NCBI GenBank assembly: GCA_025765595.1
Contig: JAIVFH010000002.1
Coordinates: 248,001 to 312,000, forward strand
Origin: Obelidium mucronatum
Taxonomy: Eukaryota; Chytridiomycota; Chytridiomycetes; Chytridiales; Chytriomycetaceae
DNA length: 64,000 nucleotides
Reading direction: 5' to 3'
Positions 32,959-43,812 of this stretch are shown here, one piece after another. Below the pieces are notes generated by a model, which saw only the letters and a program-made list of their open reading frames with translations, did not search any database and had not been told where the DNA came from. The position numbers and the translations under genes were made by a program. The first letter of the stretch is position 1; every line of letters begins with the position of its first letter.

Positions 32959-33659
32959 TTTTTGCTTTGAATTTGAATATGTTGGGTGGGTGGGGTTTTT
33001 TTTTTTTTAGGTTTTTTGGTCAGTACTTGCGTTGTTGATATGCAGGAAGATTGGACTGGGTGGTAACACTTGACAATGCGACACCAAATCGCATGGTCAA
33101 CCTTCCAGACTGCCTCGAAATAGCTGCATACATGCATCCTATCCTTGTTCCTTCCGTATTGATGTTGCTGCAATCCAATTTGAGCCTGAAATGATGTGAC
33201 TCCACCGTTTCCAACTTCACGAAACACAGCCAGATCGCTCTTCCTTCAAGACTTCAATTATCTGGCGGAGGAAAGAATCCAACGACAAAATCCTCGGCTG
33301 AAACAGCGATAACATTGTACTACGTGCCCCGACATCAAAAAACAAAGCCGATGAAGTCCACACGAGCCATCTATTGCATCAACCCTCCAAAATCCCTCCT
33401 GTTATGCATACACCCTCCAAAGCCTTCCTGTTCTCCCTTTGCTTGTCTCCTTGGATTCCCTGTCAAGATAACAAATGCCACATATTATTATATAAAACTA
33501 CTCACTTTGGATTTTGTAGAAGAAAAAAAACGAAAATTTTGCAGCAAAGAAAACAATTCTTCTTTCTATCCAAACAATTCTTTTCTAAAACAAAAAAGAA
33601 AACTAACACACATCAAATAAATAAAAATAAAAAAAAGTTGGTGGGGGGCGTTTTCCTTT

Positions 33660-36239
33660 TCACCATTGTCCCGCTTCTACAGATCCCACACAACCCCCAC
33701 CCATCTCCCTATCTCCTTCCTCCTCCTCCACCTCTTCCCCCCCTTGATTTTCATCTCCTTGTTGGAACCTACTACCAGCACCTAATGTTGCCCTCATGGA
33801 ACTCTGACTCTTCAGTACATCTGCAGCTGCACTCAACCCCCCTGCTTGTTGAACACTTGGGCATATTTTCAAATGCCGCTTCAAGTTACTAAGTACCGTG
33901 AACTTCCATCCGCATCCCGGCGCAGTGCAAACAAAGGGTCGCTCCCCAGTATGACTGTTCATGTGTGTTCGCAACGTGCTGGGTCGCGTGAACCTCTTGG
34001 AACATAATGAGCAGAGGTATCTGCGTGGAACACTATTTTTTAAGCTTGCAGAAGCAGTGGCGTTGTGGTATTGTTGTTGGTGGTGGAGGTGTTGTTGTTG
34101 GTTGTGGTTGTATTCTGCGTCGTGTACTTTTGATTCAGATTCAGGCTCTGAATCGTGTAGTAGTTGTTGGTGATATTGATGTTGGTTTTGCTGGTCTTGT
34201 TGTTGTTGCTGCATGTGTTGCTGCTGTTGCTGTTGATAGTAGTTGTAGTAAATCTGCTGATGTTGTTGCGGTTGATGAATATGACTCGAGACAGAGTTAT
34301 TATTATAGTAGTCTGCTTGATCTGGTTGTCTCTGCCATTTCATATCATTTTGTGTTCCACCAGTCGCCACATACACAACTTTTCCAGCAGCGTCCACCAT
34401 GGACATAACCATTCCCCTGTTTGAGTCGACTGCTACTTCTTCTTCTGCTGCTGCGGCGGCTGCGGCGGTGGATTGCTCTTCGGATGTTGAAGGGAATCTT
34501 TTTCGTTTTGTCGGACTCGTTTTTCCTCGACGGCTGGTGCTGTTACCACCACGTTTCGGAATAGATTTCGGAGATTTCATGATGGATTGAGGCTGTTGCA
34601 AAAGCGCCGAAGGAGCAACGGCAGTAGCCGTTGTTGCAATAACTTGCGGAATCATTTGATGTGGTTGGAACATTTGAGGATGCATAAAGTAGTAACCAGC
34701 CGCAGCGGCAGACTGCTGCTGCTGCTGCAAGTGGAGTTGCATTTGTTGCTGCTGCTGTTGTTGTTGGATAGATTGTTGTTGCATCCATGGTGGTTGCATC
34801 TGTGGTGGTTGTAAATTCGTGAGAATGGCGTATTGCGAACTATCTGGTGTTATAGTGGCAGTTGTAGCAGGAAATTGTGACTGTTGAGATGGTTGAATCT
34901 TATTCTCTTGTGATTGATGCTGTTGTGCGTACTGTTGGGGTAAGTCGCTGGAAGAACCTAGAGCGCTAGGTGTTGTGGATGATATAAACTGTGACGGCGG
35001 GGGCATGGCGAATAGCTGTGGTTGAAACGCATTACCAGGGTGGAATGGCGTATGAACTATCGAACCATCAGGCGCCCGCGTAGGAATCAAGTAATATGGA
35101 TGCATCATTGGTTGTGCAGGAAGATTACTAGCAATTAAGCTGCCCGTGCTGCCGCTATTAGAGATGGGAGTAATCGCATGGACAGGCGCAGCGGCAACTT
35201 GCACAACAGGAACTCCGACTTGATGAATCATTGAAAGAGGCATCCCAGCAGGATCTGGAGCAACTCCACTGCTACTCGAATTTATACCTTCCAGCGCCGT
35301 GGGGCGTCCAATATTTGAGGCAGAAGCCGTGGGTGCAGGTGGGTCAAGGATTCCGACGACCGTCGGCACATCAACATTTGTGTTTAGACTAGCGCTTGAC
35401 CCATTCTGACTGGACCCGCCTGGAAACCCGTCCACACCCCCCCAAACAGCAACAGACGAACAAGACGGGTTACCCGCCCCCGTGCTTGCCAAGTCCGAAA
35501 GACCAAACCCACCCATCTCCATCACTGCACTCATTCCGCGAACCATGCCGCCATCGCCAAGAATTACATTACTAAAAGAGTTTTCCCTATTGATTGAATT
35601 CTTGATGGCCAGGTCCTCTTTCGGCGACAGGATTGGGTCACTCTCTGATTGTACGCGTTCTTCATCCCCAGTTTTGGAAACCTTTGACACATTCTTTTCA
35701 TGTCCATCTTTCGCATCATCATCTTCTTGGCACGGTCTTTTGAGTGGTGCGTTAGACTGGCGTTCACCCTCTACTGACGCGGCGGCTTCAGCCAAAGACG
35801 CCAATGAAGAATTCAAAGAAATCAGGAGATTGCTGCTGCTATTTTGTTTGCTGGCATTCTCTTTTGAGTCAGCCACGGTTGGGGTGTTGTTCGGTTGCAG
35901 GGACGCAGTGCTCGAGTTTGAGGAATAGCTCGGAATGTACTGAAACATCTGCTGCGGTAGTGGATGTGGGAGTGGATGCGGCAGAAAGTGTTGGTGGAAG
36001 TGCGGCACGACGAACGGCGGCGGCGGCAGCATGCCGACGTGCACGTAGTGCTGCTGGTGCTGGTGGGGCGGCTTGGGCGGCGCGCGGCGGTCCGAGTCTT
36101 CGACGGCCGGCGCCGCCGCCGGCAGCTGCGGCGGCGGCCGCGCGTCGCTCTCCGCCGGCAGCGCGACGCGCAGCTGCGTCGCGTCGCTGTCTTTCTTGTC
36201 GGCGTCGGCGTCGGCGTCGGCGCGCGTCTCGTTGAGCAT
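33660..36239 (-). CDS. C2H2 zinc-finger transcription factor with Q-rich regions
   Basis: A single exon of 859 residues. Near the C-terminus are two adjacent C2H2 fingers: YLCSLCSKRFTRPSTLRTHM with HTGERPF linker, then FVCTAPGCGWKFTVLSNLKR with a final H...C. This pattern (HTGERPF plus a C-x4-C second finger) is common in fungal regulators. The rest is low complexity: a (DA)n stretch at the N-terminus, Pro/His-rich segments, and long Gln tracts around residues 480-560 and 670-750, suggesting activation or condensate-forming regions. The first 80 codons are extremely GC-rich (about 35,990-36,240) while the remainder is not. DNA target unknown. An antisense frame over the Gln tracts is a shadow. 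Confidence 0.8.
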   Translation of the reverse strand: MLNETRADADADADKKDSDATQLRVALPAESDARPPPQLPAAAPAVEDSDRRAPPKPPHQHQQHYVHVGMLPPPPFVVPHFHQHFLPHPLPHPLPQQMFQYIPSYSSNSSTASLQPNNTPTVADSKENASKQNSSSNLLISLNSSLASLAEAAASVEGERQSNAPLKRPCQEDDDAKDGHEKNVSKVSKTGDEERVQSESDPILSPKEDLAIKNSINRENSFSNVILGDGGMVRGMSAVMEMGGFGLSDLASTGAGNPSCSSVAVWGGVDGFPGGSSQNGSSASLNTNVDVPTVVGILDPPAPTASASNIGRPTALEGINSSSSGVAPDPAGMPLSMIHQVGVPVVQVAAAPVHAITPISNSGSTGSLIASNLPAQPMMHPYYLIPTRAPDGSIVHTPFHPGNAFQPQLFAMPPPSQFISSTTPSALGSSSDLPQQYAQQHQSQENKIQPSQQSQFPATTATITPDSSQYAILTNLQPPQMQPPWMQQQSIQQQQQQQQMQLHLQQQQQSAAAAGYYFMHPQMFQPHQMIPQVIATTATAVAPSALLQQPQSIMKSPKSIPKRGGNSTSRRGKTSPTKRKRFPSTSEEQSTAAAAAAAEEEVAVDSNRGMVMSMVDAAGKVVYVATGGTQNDMKWQRQPDQADYYNNNSVSSHIHQPQQHQQIYYNYYQQQQQQHMQQQQQDQQNQHQYHQQLLHDSEPESESKVHDAEYNHNQQQHLHHQQQYHNATASASLKNSVPRRYLCSLCSKRFTRPSTLRTHMNSHTGERPFVCTAPGCGWKFTVLSNLKRHLKICPSVQQAGGLSAAADVLKSQSSMRATLGAGSRFQQGDENQGGEEVEEEEGDREMGGGCVGSVEAGQW

Positions 36240-36588
36240 GCTGCGCTGCGCTGCGTATTCTTTGAGTCTTTGACAGCACCACCAACAACAACTCCAATCA
36301 ACTTACGTAGAATGGCACTGGCGGAAAAATGCGGCTGGGCGTTGGCTTGGCAGGGGTGGCAGTGCTTGGTCTATTGTGCTGGCTATTGTGCCCTCTATGA
36401 TGTGACGTAGATCTGCAGGGATGACCGCGTCGATGTGGGACGGACAAAAAATGCGTGTTTTTTTTCTCCTTTCCCCTCCCATGGACAATCAAACTGACAA
36501 TTCTGCAATTAAAAAATGTGCGTGACCCGGAATACACAAACGCGATTTAACGCGTCTTTATTTTTCTTTCTATTTCTTTATTTTTTTT

Positions 36589-37263
36589 TTACTTTGTGTG
36601 TCGAGCATTCCACGCCTTGTCAGCATTACTGACGGCCTCTTCGGCACTGTGCCCGTCCCTCACACGCAGGGCGTCGTAGTCGGCAATCCAACTGTCTGAC
36701 TTGACTTCATCAATCGCGAACCGAATCGTCTTTTCAGTTGTCAAACTCGACCGTTTCGACCTCAGATTTGGTCTACTATTACCATCGGATGACAAGATGT
36801 TACTACTGTCCAGTCTCTCTTTTCCCTTTGTTTCTTCAATCTCATTGTCTTTGGTATTCTTTTCCTTTATCGCCTGGCTTTCGTCTGGTTGTAGCGTCAT
36901 GACGGAATCTGGAGTCTTTGACTCTGAATCTCCCACCGGTAGCAGTTCCGGTGTACACGGAAGCACAGTTATTGCGTTCGATAAAGAGCCGCGTCGGAGA
37001 GACAGCCGCTGTGCGAGTTGCAGACTATCTGGCCGCAGCGGTGTTCGTTTGGCCAAGAGCGACTGAACAAGTCCATGGAAAAGTCTGAGCGCGAACCCAC
37101 AGTAGATTAACGGAGTGCAGACCGCAAAGATGAAGGCCGAAAACAGCCAGGAGAGAAGGAGGAAAGGTATGCACAGAACAATCACTACAAAATACAGCAA
37201 CATTCTTGATTTTCTAATTTTTTTTAATTTCCACTGACACCGCATCGATAGACACGGATTCAT
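36589..37263 (-). CDS. Small membrane protein, hypothetical
   Basis: 224 residues, single exon, starting MNPCLSMRCQW. Residues about 21-58 form one long or two closely spaced membrane segments (LLYFVVIVLCIPFLLLSWLF, then FAVCTPLIYCGFALRLF). The remaining 165 residues are polar, charged and Ser/Arg-rich (LRSKRSSLTTEKTIRF), probably a cytosolic tail. The end carries WIADYDALRVRDGHSAEEAV. I do not recognise a family. The 349-bp gap to the zinc-finger gene (36,240-36,588) holds only short frames. Confidence 0.55.
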   Translation of the reverse strand: MNPCLSMRCQWKLKKIRKSRMLLYFVVIVLCIPFLLLSWLFSAFIFAVCTPLIYCGFALRLFHGLVQSLLAKRTPLRPDSLQLAQRLSLRRGSLSNAITVLPCTPELLPVGDSESKTPDSVMTLQPDESQAIKEKNTKDNEIEETKGKERLDSSNILSSDGNSRPNLRSKRSSLTTEKTIRFAIDEVKSDSWIADYDALRVRDGHSAEEAVSNADKAWNARHTK

Positions 37264-38013
37264 TTACTTTCCTGGAGCTGTCGTGTTATATGAAAAAAAA
37301 AATTGAGACTCTTCAACTCTCCAGTTAAAAGACATGCTCCGTCAAATAAACCAAACCCGCTGTCGAGAAAGCGATCAAGTTTTCTGCTTTTAAATATTTC
37401 AAATTATTTGCCTTTATTATTTGCTGATAAATAGAGATAAATAGAAGAAACGCGTTCAAAATTGTTAGAAACAATAAACAAAAACATCCTCAAAAAATTT
37501 GCTCTTTGACTAACTTGAGACGGAGAGGCGGCGAAAGCAGCGGGGGACTACTGTGTCCAGAGTTCGGTCTCTGGAGGCTAGTCCTCTTGGCGTAGGTTGT
37601 CTGCTGTCCGCGCAGCAGAGGATACTCGTCCTCACGGCGGGGCCTTTTGTTAGGCCCTATCCGTGATTTTCTAAGACTTAACAACGAGCAGGATAAGTGA
37701 ACCCTTTATCTAATGATCTTATACTGAAAATAGTTTTTGACAGTTCTCCATCCATCTGTATCAAAACAATAAAAATCACTATTTAGCATATAATACCCGT
37801 TCTTTTTCCTCGTTCTTCTGTTTTACTTGTTAATCAACACATTTATTTAAAGAGCAACCCAAGTTTTGACAGTTCTCTGATGATTGTACTGACATGAATT
37901 ATAAGAACTCATACCAAAAAACAATAAAACTCCTCACTTTGCATTATTACACGCGTTCCTTTTTTATTTCTTGGATTTCAACTTCTTGAGCCATTCTTGT
38001 CTTTGAACCATCA
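37264..38013. other. Intergenic, nothing confident
   Basis: AT-rich DNA with one 64-codon minus-strand frame at 37,490-37,684 that lacks an ATG and has no family resemblance. Two related AT-rich segments (37,735-37,820 and 37,865-37,960) share AGTTTTGACAGTTCTC- and AAAACAATAAAA-like words, suggesting a small local duplication. Confidence 0.4.
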
Positions 38014-40078
38014 TCAAAACAAACGAATCTTTTTGCTAATCTGTTTCACATCCTCCTTCCTTAGTCCATCCCAAGTAATCTTTAAAGCTGTACTGACTTG
38101 TTCCAGTTTAGTATTCCTGTTTCCAACACCCGCAGCTACATCAACACCAACAACAACATCATCACCATCAACTTCATCAGTTTCCCGAATTTCAAACATT
38201 CCATTCCCATCCAACGAGTCTAAAGCTGGAATATTCACCACACCACTCAACCTAGCAACTTCCGAATCATCCACATCAATACTTAAATCCAAAAAGGGAA
38301 GCCCAACGCCAGGGATATGTCCCAAGGGAACTCGATGCCATGATAAATCTGTGGCCAGTTTCCAAGGGGATTCGATAACAGCTTGCGATGGCGATGATGG
38401 TGCTGCTGCCTGCTGCTGTCAGAGATTCGGGTGGTGGTACCACACTGTCTTCGTACTGGATTTCCTTTAACCGGGTTCGAAGAATATTCAATTCATCAAG
38501 TAGTGAAGATGGAGAAATGGTCTTGTGCGGAGGAGGACACTTTGTGGTGTTTGCGTTTCCTTGGGGTGGTGCTCTATTCTCATTATCATCAATGGGCAAA
38601 TTGAAATCCATGTTTTGTTTCAGTGGGATTATTTACCTCTGCCATAACAGAAACCTTGAAAGAATCATCCACAAAGGCAATGAATGGTGTCAAATACAAT
38701 GAAATATCTGCGTTGAAGGACGCAATATCAGTAAGAATGTGCTTGGTGCTGCAGAACAAAAAGAATCAACGTGTTGTCTCCACAACGATAGGTATACAGA
38801 GTTTTCTTACAAAATATTCGGGTTTCCAAGGCATGCTTCCACAATATTATCCAGAGTACAGTTTTCGTCACCGGAACCTTGTGGGGTTGTCATTACGGGG
38901 TTTCCCAAAACCTTATTTTTGAGGATGTACTTGGCCCATGAAGCTGAATAACACAAACAATTATTCAGCAAAAACGACGCGAGACTGATATCGCAAAAAA
39001 ATATACACTCACCCAAAGTCGATTGAAAGCTCATGCTGCCGTGTGCGACTCCTTTGAAACTATCCACACCAACAGTCTCTGCTGCTCTTGAGGGATCAAT
39101 GAAAGTTGCGATAATCGCCAACAGAATATCCTCAATAAATCCAGGCCAGGCGGTTTCAAACGCGTTGATTGGTTCACTCCACATGTTCTGAACTTCTGCA
39201 TTCAATGTGAGATCACTGTACTTTGAACGCATTCTAATTGCGAAAACGTTTTTTTTTCAGTACTCTCGGGGATAGATGGAGGTCTTTCTCTCTCTTTCTC
39301 CATACTTTTTGGATTCTGGAACCAGGAAACCAGGAGATATCAGAATTGGAATCAAGAAATCACGATAACTGTCCGCGAGAATGATGGAAATGATTTCCTT
39401 GATGGAGTTTGACGCCGTTTTGGAATCGCTATTGCTGACTGCGTTGGTATAGCTGACGAGAAGTTCTTGCACATCTGAAGCAGTATTGTTGAGGTATGTA
39501 GTTTGAACAATCCAATAGTTTGCATTCAACCAGTCAAGAGCCTTTTTTTTTCAGAATGAGTTTATAACGAGTTGCGATTTTCACAGTATAATTTCCCTCA
39601 CTTGATGACAGCCTGAACGAAGCAGAGAAATACTGGGCAATCGGTCATGTGTTCCTGAATGCCGGAGATCGACAAACCATCCTGGCAGGCCCAGTGATTC
39701 CGCAATACCCGCCACTGAGCCAGCATACACTCCTTTCTGCTGAGCGTCCACGACACCATTGACAAATCTAATTCATCGATCGATAAGCGACCGTCAACGA
39801 AAAACAACAACAAAGAAAAAAGAGGTTTTAAACCTTACGAAGGCAATTGAATACATTAATCTCAGTTCATGTTCCGACAGCGTTCCCGATCGATCGCGCA
39901 GCCAAATCTCGACAAACATTGCCGTTGCGTCGACGGCCTGCGGCACTTTTCCGCGCGACGCCCAGCCGCGCACGCGCCTGACGCCTTCGATTCGGTGTGC
40001 GTACAGCCAGTGGTACGTCTGCTCCCACTCGCTGTGTGTCGCCCACGGCACGACTCGTGCGTTGTTGCGTCTGCTCAT
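38014..40078 (-). CDS. LAS1: Las1-like rRNA-processing endonuclease
   Basis: HEPN-type RNase that, with Grc3, cuts within ITS2 during 60S ribosome maturation. Exons that stay in frame: 39,834-40,078; 39,602-39,767; 39,306-39,541; 39,013-39,233; 38,811-38,943; 38,637-38,748; then 38,578 downwards. Signatures: RVVPWATHSEWEQTYHWLYA, SRGKVPQAVDATAMFVEI, RLMYSIAFVRFVNG across intron 1, and in exon 2 GIAESLGLPGWFVDLRHSGT followed by HDRLPS. The last pair supplies the catalytic R-x4-H of HEPN nucleases. Exon 3 opens ALDWLNANYW. The C-terminal piece ESPWKLATDLSWHRVPLG resembles the W...W-x-P-x-G motif at Las1 C-termini. The join around 38,395-38,465 is uncertain: either a short intron or a one-base indel. 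Confidence 0.85.
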
Positions 40079-40117
40079 TTCAGTTGATGAATAAAATTAA
40101 AAAAAAGAAAGAAAGAA
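40079..40117. promoter_or_regulatory. 39-bp divergent intergenic region (LAS1 / ketopantoate reductase)
   Basis: Only 39 bp separate the two ATG codons, and most of it is A-rich (AAAATTAAAAAAAAGAAAG). Both promoters must therefore extend into, or share, 5' coding and intron sequence. Both flanking coding regions are very GC-rich. Confidence 0.6.
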
Positions 40118-41136
40118 ATGCACCTGCTGTGAGTGACAACCAACCAACCAACCAACCGACCAACCAACCGCACGACACCAACAGCGGCGCTGGCTGCGTC
40201 GGACTCGTGCACGCGGCGGCGCTGCAGCGTGGCGGTGTGCCTGTGACGCTGGTGCTTCGGCGCGCGCCGCCGCACGCGGCGGTGGCCGTGGCGGTCGCGC
40301 GCGGCAGCGGCACGGCGCCGACGACGACGACGACGCAGCACCGCTGGACGCTCGCGCCGCGGCGTGTGGCAGCGCTGCTGGTCGCCACGCGCGCGCCGGA
40401 CACCGCCGCTGCGCTCGCGCCGCTCTTCGCCGCCGGCGCCATCTCGCGCGCCTCGACGCTCGTGCTGCTGCAGAACGGCGTCGAGGCCGTCCACGCCGCC
40501 CTGGCCGAACACATCGCATCCAGCGGCTTCCCGCTGCCGCGCTTCATCCTCGGCTCAACAACACACGGCATCAGACGCGACGATCCGCAAGACCCTTTCT
40601 CAGTAAACCATGTCGGCGACGGCGAAACTGTGTTTGGCGCTCCGTCGTCTGAACCATCAATCGATGTAGACGTGTTTTCAATGCTGGCGAAAGCAGAAGG
40701 CTTGAACGTGACGTGTCCCGTGGAATGGCCAATGCTGAAAAAGACCCTCAGAATGAAATTGGCTGTTAATTCGGTGCTCAATCCATTGACGGCGATTTTT
40801 GGGTGCAGGAATGGCCTTGTCGTCGCGTCAGAGGAAGGACGAGATTTGGTCGAGTCTCTTTGCAACGAATTGGCGCTTCTGCCGGAATTTCGGGATGAGT
40901 TGGGAATGAGTGCTTTGGACCTTAAGGAGACAGTGATGAAAGTTGCGAAGGCAACGGCATTGAATCGAAATTCCATGGATGCGACTATAAGAAGGGGGCT
41001 AGACACTGAAATCGATTATCTAAATGGACATGTTTTGCGAATGGCAAGTAAGCATGGCATCCACTTGCCTAACCATGAGTTGGTGGTGAAAATGGTCAAC
41101 ATGAAGTTAAAACTCAACAGAACATTGGAGAACTGA
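40118..41136 (+). CDS. 2-dehydropantoate 2-reductase (ketopantoate reductase)
   Basis: Reduces ketopantoate to pantoate with NADPH in pantothenate/CoA synthesis. Exon 1 is only 11 nt (40,118-40,128); the 56-nt intron (GTGAGT...CAACAG) is filled with CCAA repeats; exon 2 runs 40,185-41,136, giving 320 residues. The splice yields MHLLGAGCVGLVHAAAL, the classic ApbA/PanE start with its G-x-G-x-x-G dinucleotide loop. Without splicing the family start would be lost. Further: LVLLQNGVEAVHAAL, RFILGSTTHGIRR, and the C-terminal helical domain with WPMLKKTLRMKLAVNSVLNP (catalytic Lys and Asn) and RNSMDATIRRGLDTEIDYLN. The first 450 coding bases are exceptionally GC-rich. It converges on the acyl-CoA synthetase, stops 57 bp apart. 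Confidence 0.9.
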
Positions 41137-41193
41137 ACCTTTTTTTTTGATTTCAAAGAACTCTTTCAAATATACATTCCATCTACTTCCTTT

Positions 41194-43629
41194 CTATACT
41201 TGTCCAAAATCACCTTGCGCTTGCAACTTCATTGCTGCAGTGACGAACCCACTCTCTGGAGTCCACTCTTTGTCCGACAAGAACACCAATCCAACAACTT
41301 CCGCCGAAACAAAACCAACGTCTTTTGCAATTTTCTTCAAGCTATTCAGCACGGCATCCTTAATATCCTTACGCCTACAAAGATCTACATAATCAAACTC
41401 ATTCCCTTCAGCGTCAGAAGCGTGGTCCAGAGCAGCAGCGAGCTTTACGAATCTCCTTTTCAACAGGCATAATGATTGCAATAGGGTATGATTTCTCTGG
41501 ATTCGCATAGACGCAAATGTTTTGAACGTATTTAGAAACCTTGTAATTTGCTTCAAGCTTCTCCAATGCAATGTATCTATCAACCAGACCCAAAATAATC
41601 AGAACAAGGACAAATAATGCATAAAGCGAGAGTAAAAAAACACTTACTCTCCATTAGAAAGCTTAACCAAGTTCTTTTTGCGGTCAATCATTGCAAAAGT
41701 CCCATCCGGATTCAATTCCGCAATATCTCCAGTTTTCAACCACCCATCTTCCGTAATAGCATCACGCGTGACATCCTCTTGCTTATAGTACCCCTTTGTC
41801 ACATTATACCCACGCACCCACACCTCTCCTTGTGGTTTAGGAACATTGGTAACCAAATACCCACCCTCCTCAACATTAACGAGTTTCACCTCATTGCACT
41901 GCGCAATCACACCCACATGGTCCAAACAAGTGGCAAGTTGTGCAGGCTGAGAAATAATTGATCCGGTAGTCTCAGTCATACCATACGAGGAAATAAAGTT
42001 GCCCAAAACAACATTGAAAAACTGTTTGGTAGAGCTTGGACACACTGCGCCAGCAACATTGGCGACTTTCAAGCGGCCACCAACAGAGGTCTTGATTTTG
42101 TTGAAGACAATGGTGTCCAAAGGTTTCGCAAGGTTGGGGAGTCCTGCCTGCAGTAACGCCCATTTGAGATTGTAGGCGGTATTGAAGATGGAGTTTGCTA
42201 TGACTCCCGAGTCTTGGACTTTGGAGGTGATTCCCTTGCGTACGGCTTCCCTGTTGTGGTTGTTGTTTAGATTTTATTTAGTATATATACGGCTAACGGT
42301 GAATTCTTGAGTCTAACCAAAGAGCTGGCACACCCATCAAGAGAGTGGGTCTCAGTTCGCGAATATCTCCAAAACAGTTTCGAACAGACGCGTCCTAAGG
42401 GAAATGTGTAAAGAAAAAAAGAAAGATATAGGGGTTGGAAGGGAAAAAACAAAATACCGTCAATGTCTTGACACTACCAAAACCGATAGGGATTCCCATA
42501 AACATGACAAGAACTTGAACACTGAGTTCGTAAACGTGCGATAAAGGAAGAAAGGCAAGGTACATCTCCACTGGTTCTTGAAGGTGTTTCATTCCAACCC
42601 AATTTGCCACCACTGTTTTGTGTTTTTAAAAAAAAAACACGACGAACGCAAGATTAAATATACATTGAATTAAGTCCGATTCCAAAAAAATAAAATAAAA
42701 AAAGAATTAAAAAAAAGCAGTAATATACCTGAAGAAATCAAATTTCCATGTGTAAGTATCACACCTTTTGGTTTCCCAGTTGACCCAGACGTGTACATGA
42801 TGACAGCAACATCATCGCGAGAGGGAGGAACAGCATCAACAACGTTTCCAGCTCCAATCGCCTCCAACTCAAAAATTGAGAGGACTTTGATGTTGAATCC
42901 ATTGACCAACGACGCAATTGCATCAACATCCGCGGTACCATTGTAAATGATGGTTTTCAAGTCTTTGCATTGAGGGGCAATCTTCGCGAGCATGGGAAGG
43001 AGGTCGCCGTTTGTGAATAATGTGGATACCTCGCCTTCTTGCAACGTATGACATAAACCATCTTGACCAAGAGTTGGATACGCGGTACTAATGACAATCG
43101 ATTGAGACATGCATGCAAGTGCAGTAAAAGTCCAATCTCGGCTGATGAAAGACAGCCAAAAAAAAAAAAAAAAAAATTAATGTCAAGCCTCAACGAGCAC
43201 CGCCACAAAACCACAAAGCACGCTGTTGTTGTACCTGGTTTCAGCGTAAATCGTAACCTTGCTCCCTTTGCTCAATCCCAACGCACGGTATCCACTAGCA
43301 AGAATCTGGATCGCTTTCTCTGCCTGAACCCACGTCAACCACTCAAACCCGCTCAATTGGAAGTACTTCCACTTTTTAACCTCCTTGACTTCTCCACCGC
43401 CGGGAACCTTCTTGATCACTTCTTTTTCTTCTTCGATAATGTCAATGACTCTGCGTTGGCCAAAGAACTCGAGGTTGGGGTTTCGGGCAAGGTTCAATGC
43501 AATCAAGTCATAGACTGTCTGTACCCGAGGATCGGGAGTGGCAATTAATCCATCGGCACAGGATACGTTGCGGTAAATGGGGGTTGATGTTGCAGTGGCG
43601 GTTCCCTCAAGGGCTATAGCGTACTTCAT
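41194..43629 (-). CDS. FAA4: Long-chain acyl-CoA synthetase
   Basis: Activates long-chain fatty acids to acyl-CoA via an acyl-AMP. Six exons: 43,235-43,629; 42,729-43,141; 42,458-42,612; 42,318-42,394; 41,648-42,250; 41,194-41,576, about 674 residues. Motifs: DVAVIMYTSGSTGKPKGV (AMP-binding P-loop), PLSHVYELSVQ, GDIRELRPTLLMGVPALW, FISSYGMTETTG, DGWLKTGDIAELNPDG, DRKKNLVKLSNGE. These are the ANL superfamily signatures and the order of fungal Faa1/Faa4 and animal ACSL. In exon 6 the frame breaks at the AAA near 41,444-41,446 (reverse strand CGTAAAGCTC). Removing one A would restore a family-like C-terminus, so an assembly indel is likely. The symbol is by family resemblance and could equally be FAA1. 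Confidence 0.9.
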
Positions 43630-43812
43630 TTTTTTTTCTGATGGTTTTTTTTTTTGTTGAATGCAACTTGGCATTGATGTTCACTACAACGTGGTGCAAG
43701 GAATATTTATTATCTCCAACAAATAGCACTAAACAATGAAAAAAAAGCACAGCATCATAAACCGAACGCCTCTTTCGCACCCCCTTCTCGTCAAATCACA
43801 CCCACACACACA

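Noticed and set aside
33315..33892. Plus-strand frames upstream of and over the zinc-finger gene end
   Set aside because: Low-complexity A/C-rich translation, partly antisense to a clear gene.
35869..36410. Several GC-rich frames of about 140-160 codons near the zinc-finger start
   Set aside because: Arg/Ala-rich readings of alternate frames in a GC island; the zinc-finger frame runs through the same DNA.
37490..37684. 64-codon minus-strand gene
   Set aside because: No ATG start and no family resemblance; left as intergenic.
38014..38611. Independent gene downstream of LAS1
   Set aside because: In-phase splicing from the preceding exon and a Las1-like C-terminal motif make it the end of LAS1.
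40080..41006. 308-codon antisense frame opposite ketopantoate reductase
   Set aside because: GC-driven open frame; the plus strand carries the complete reductase motifs.
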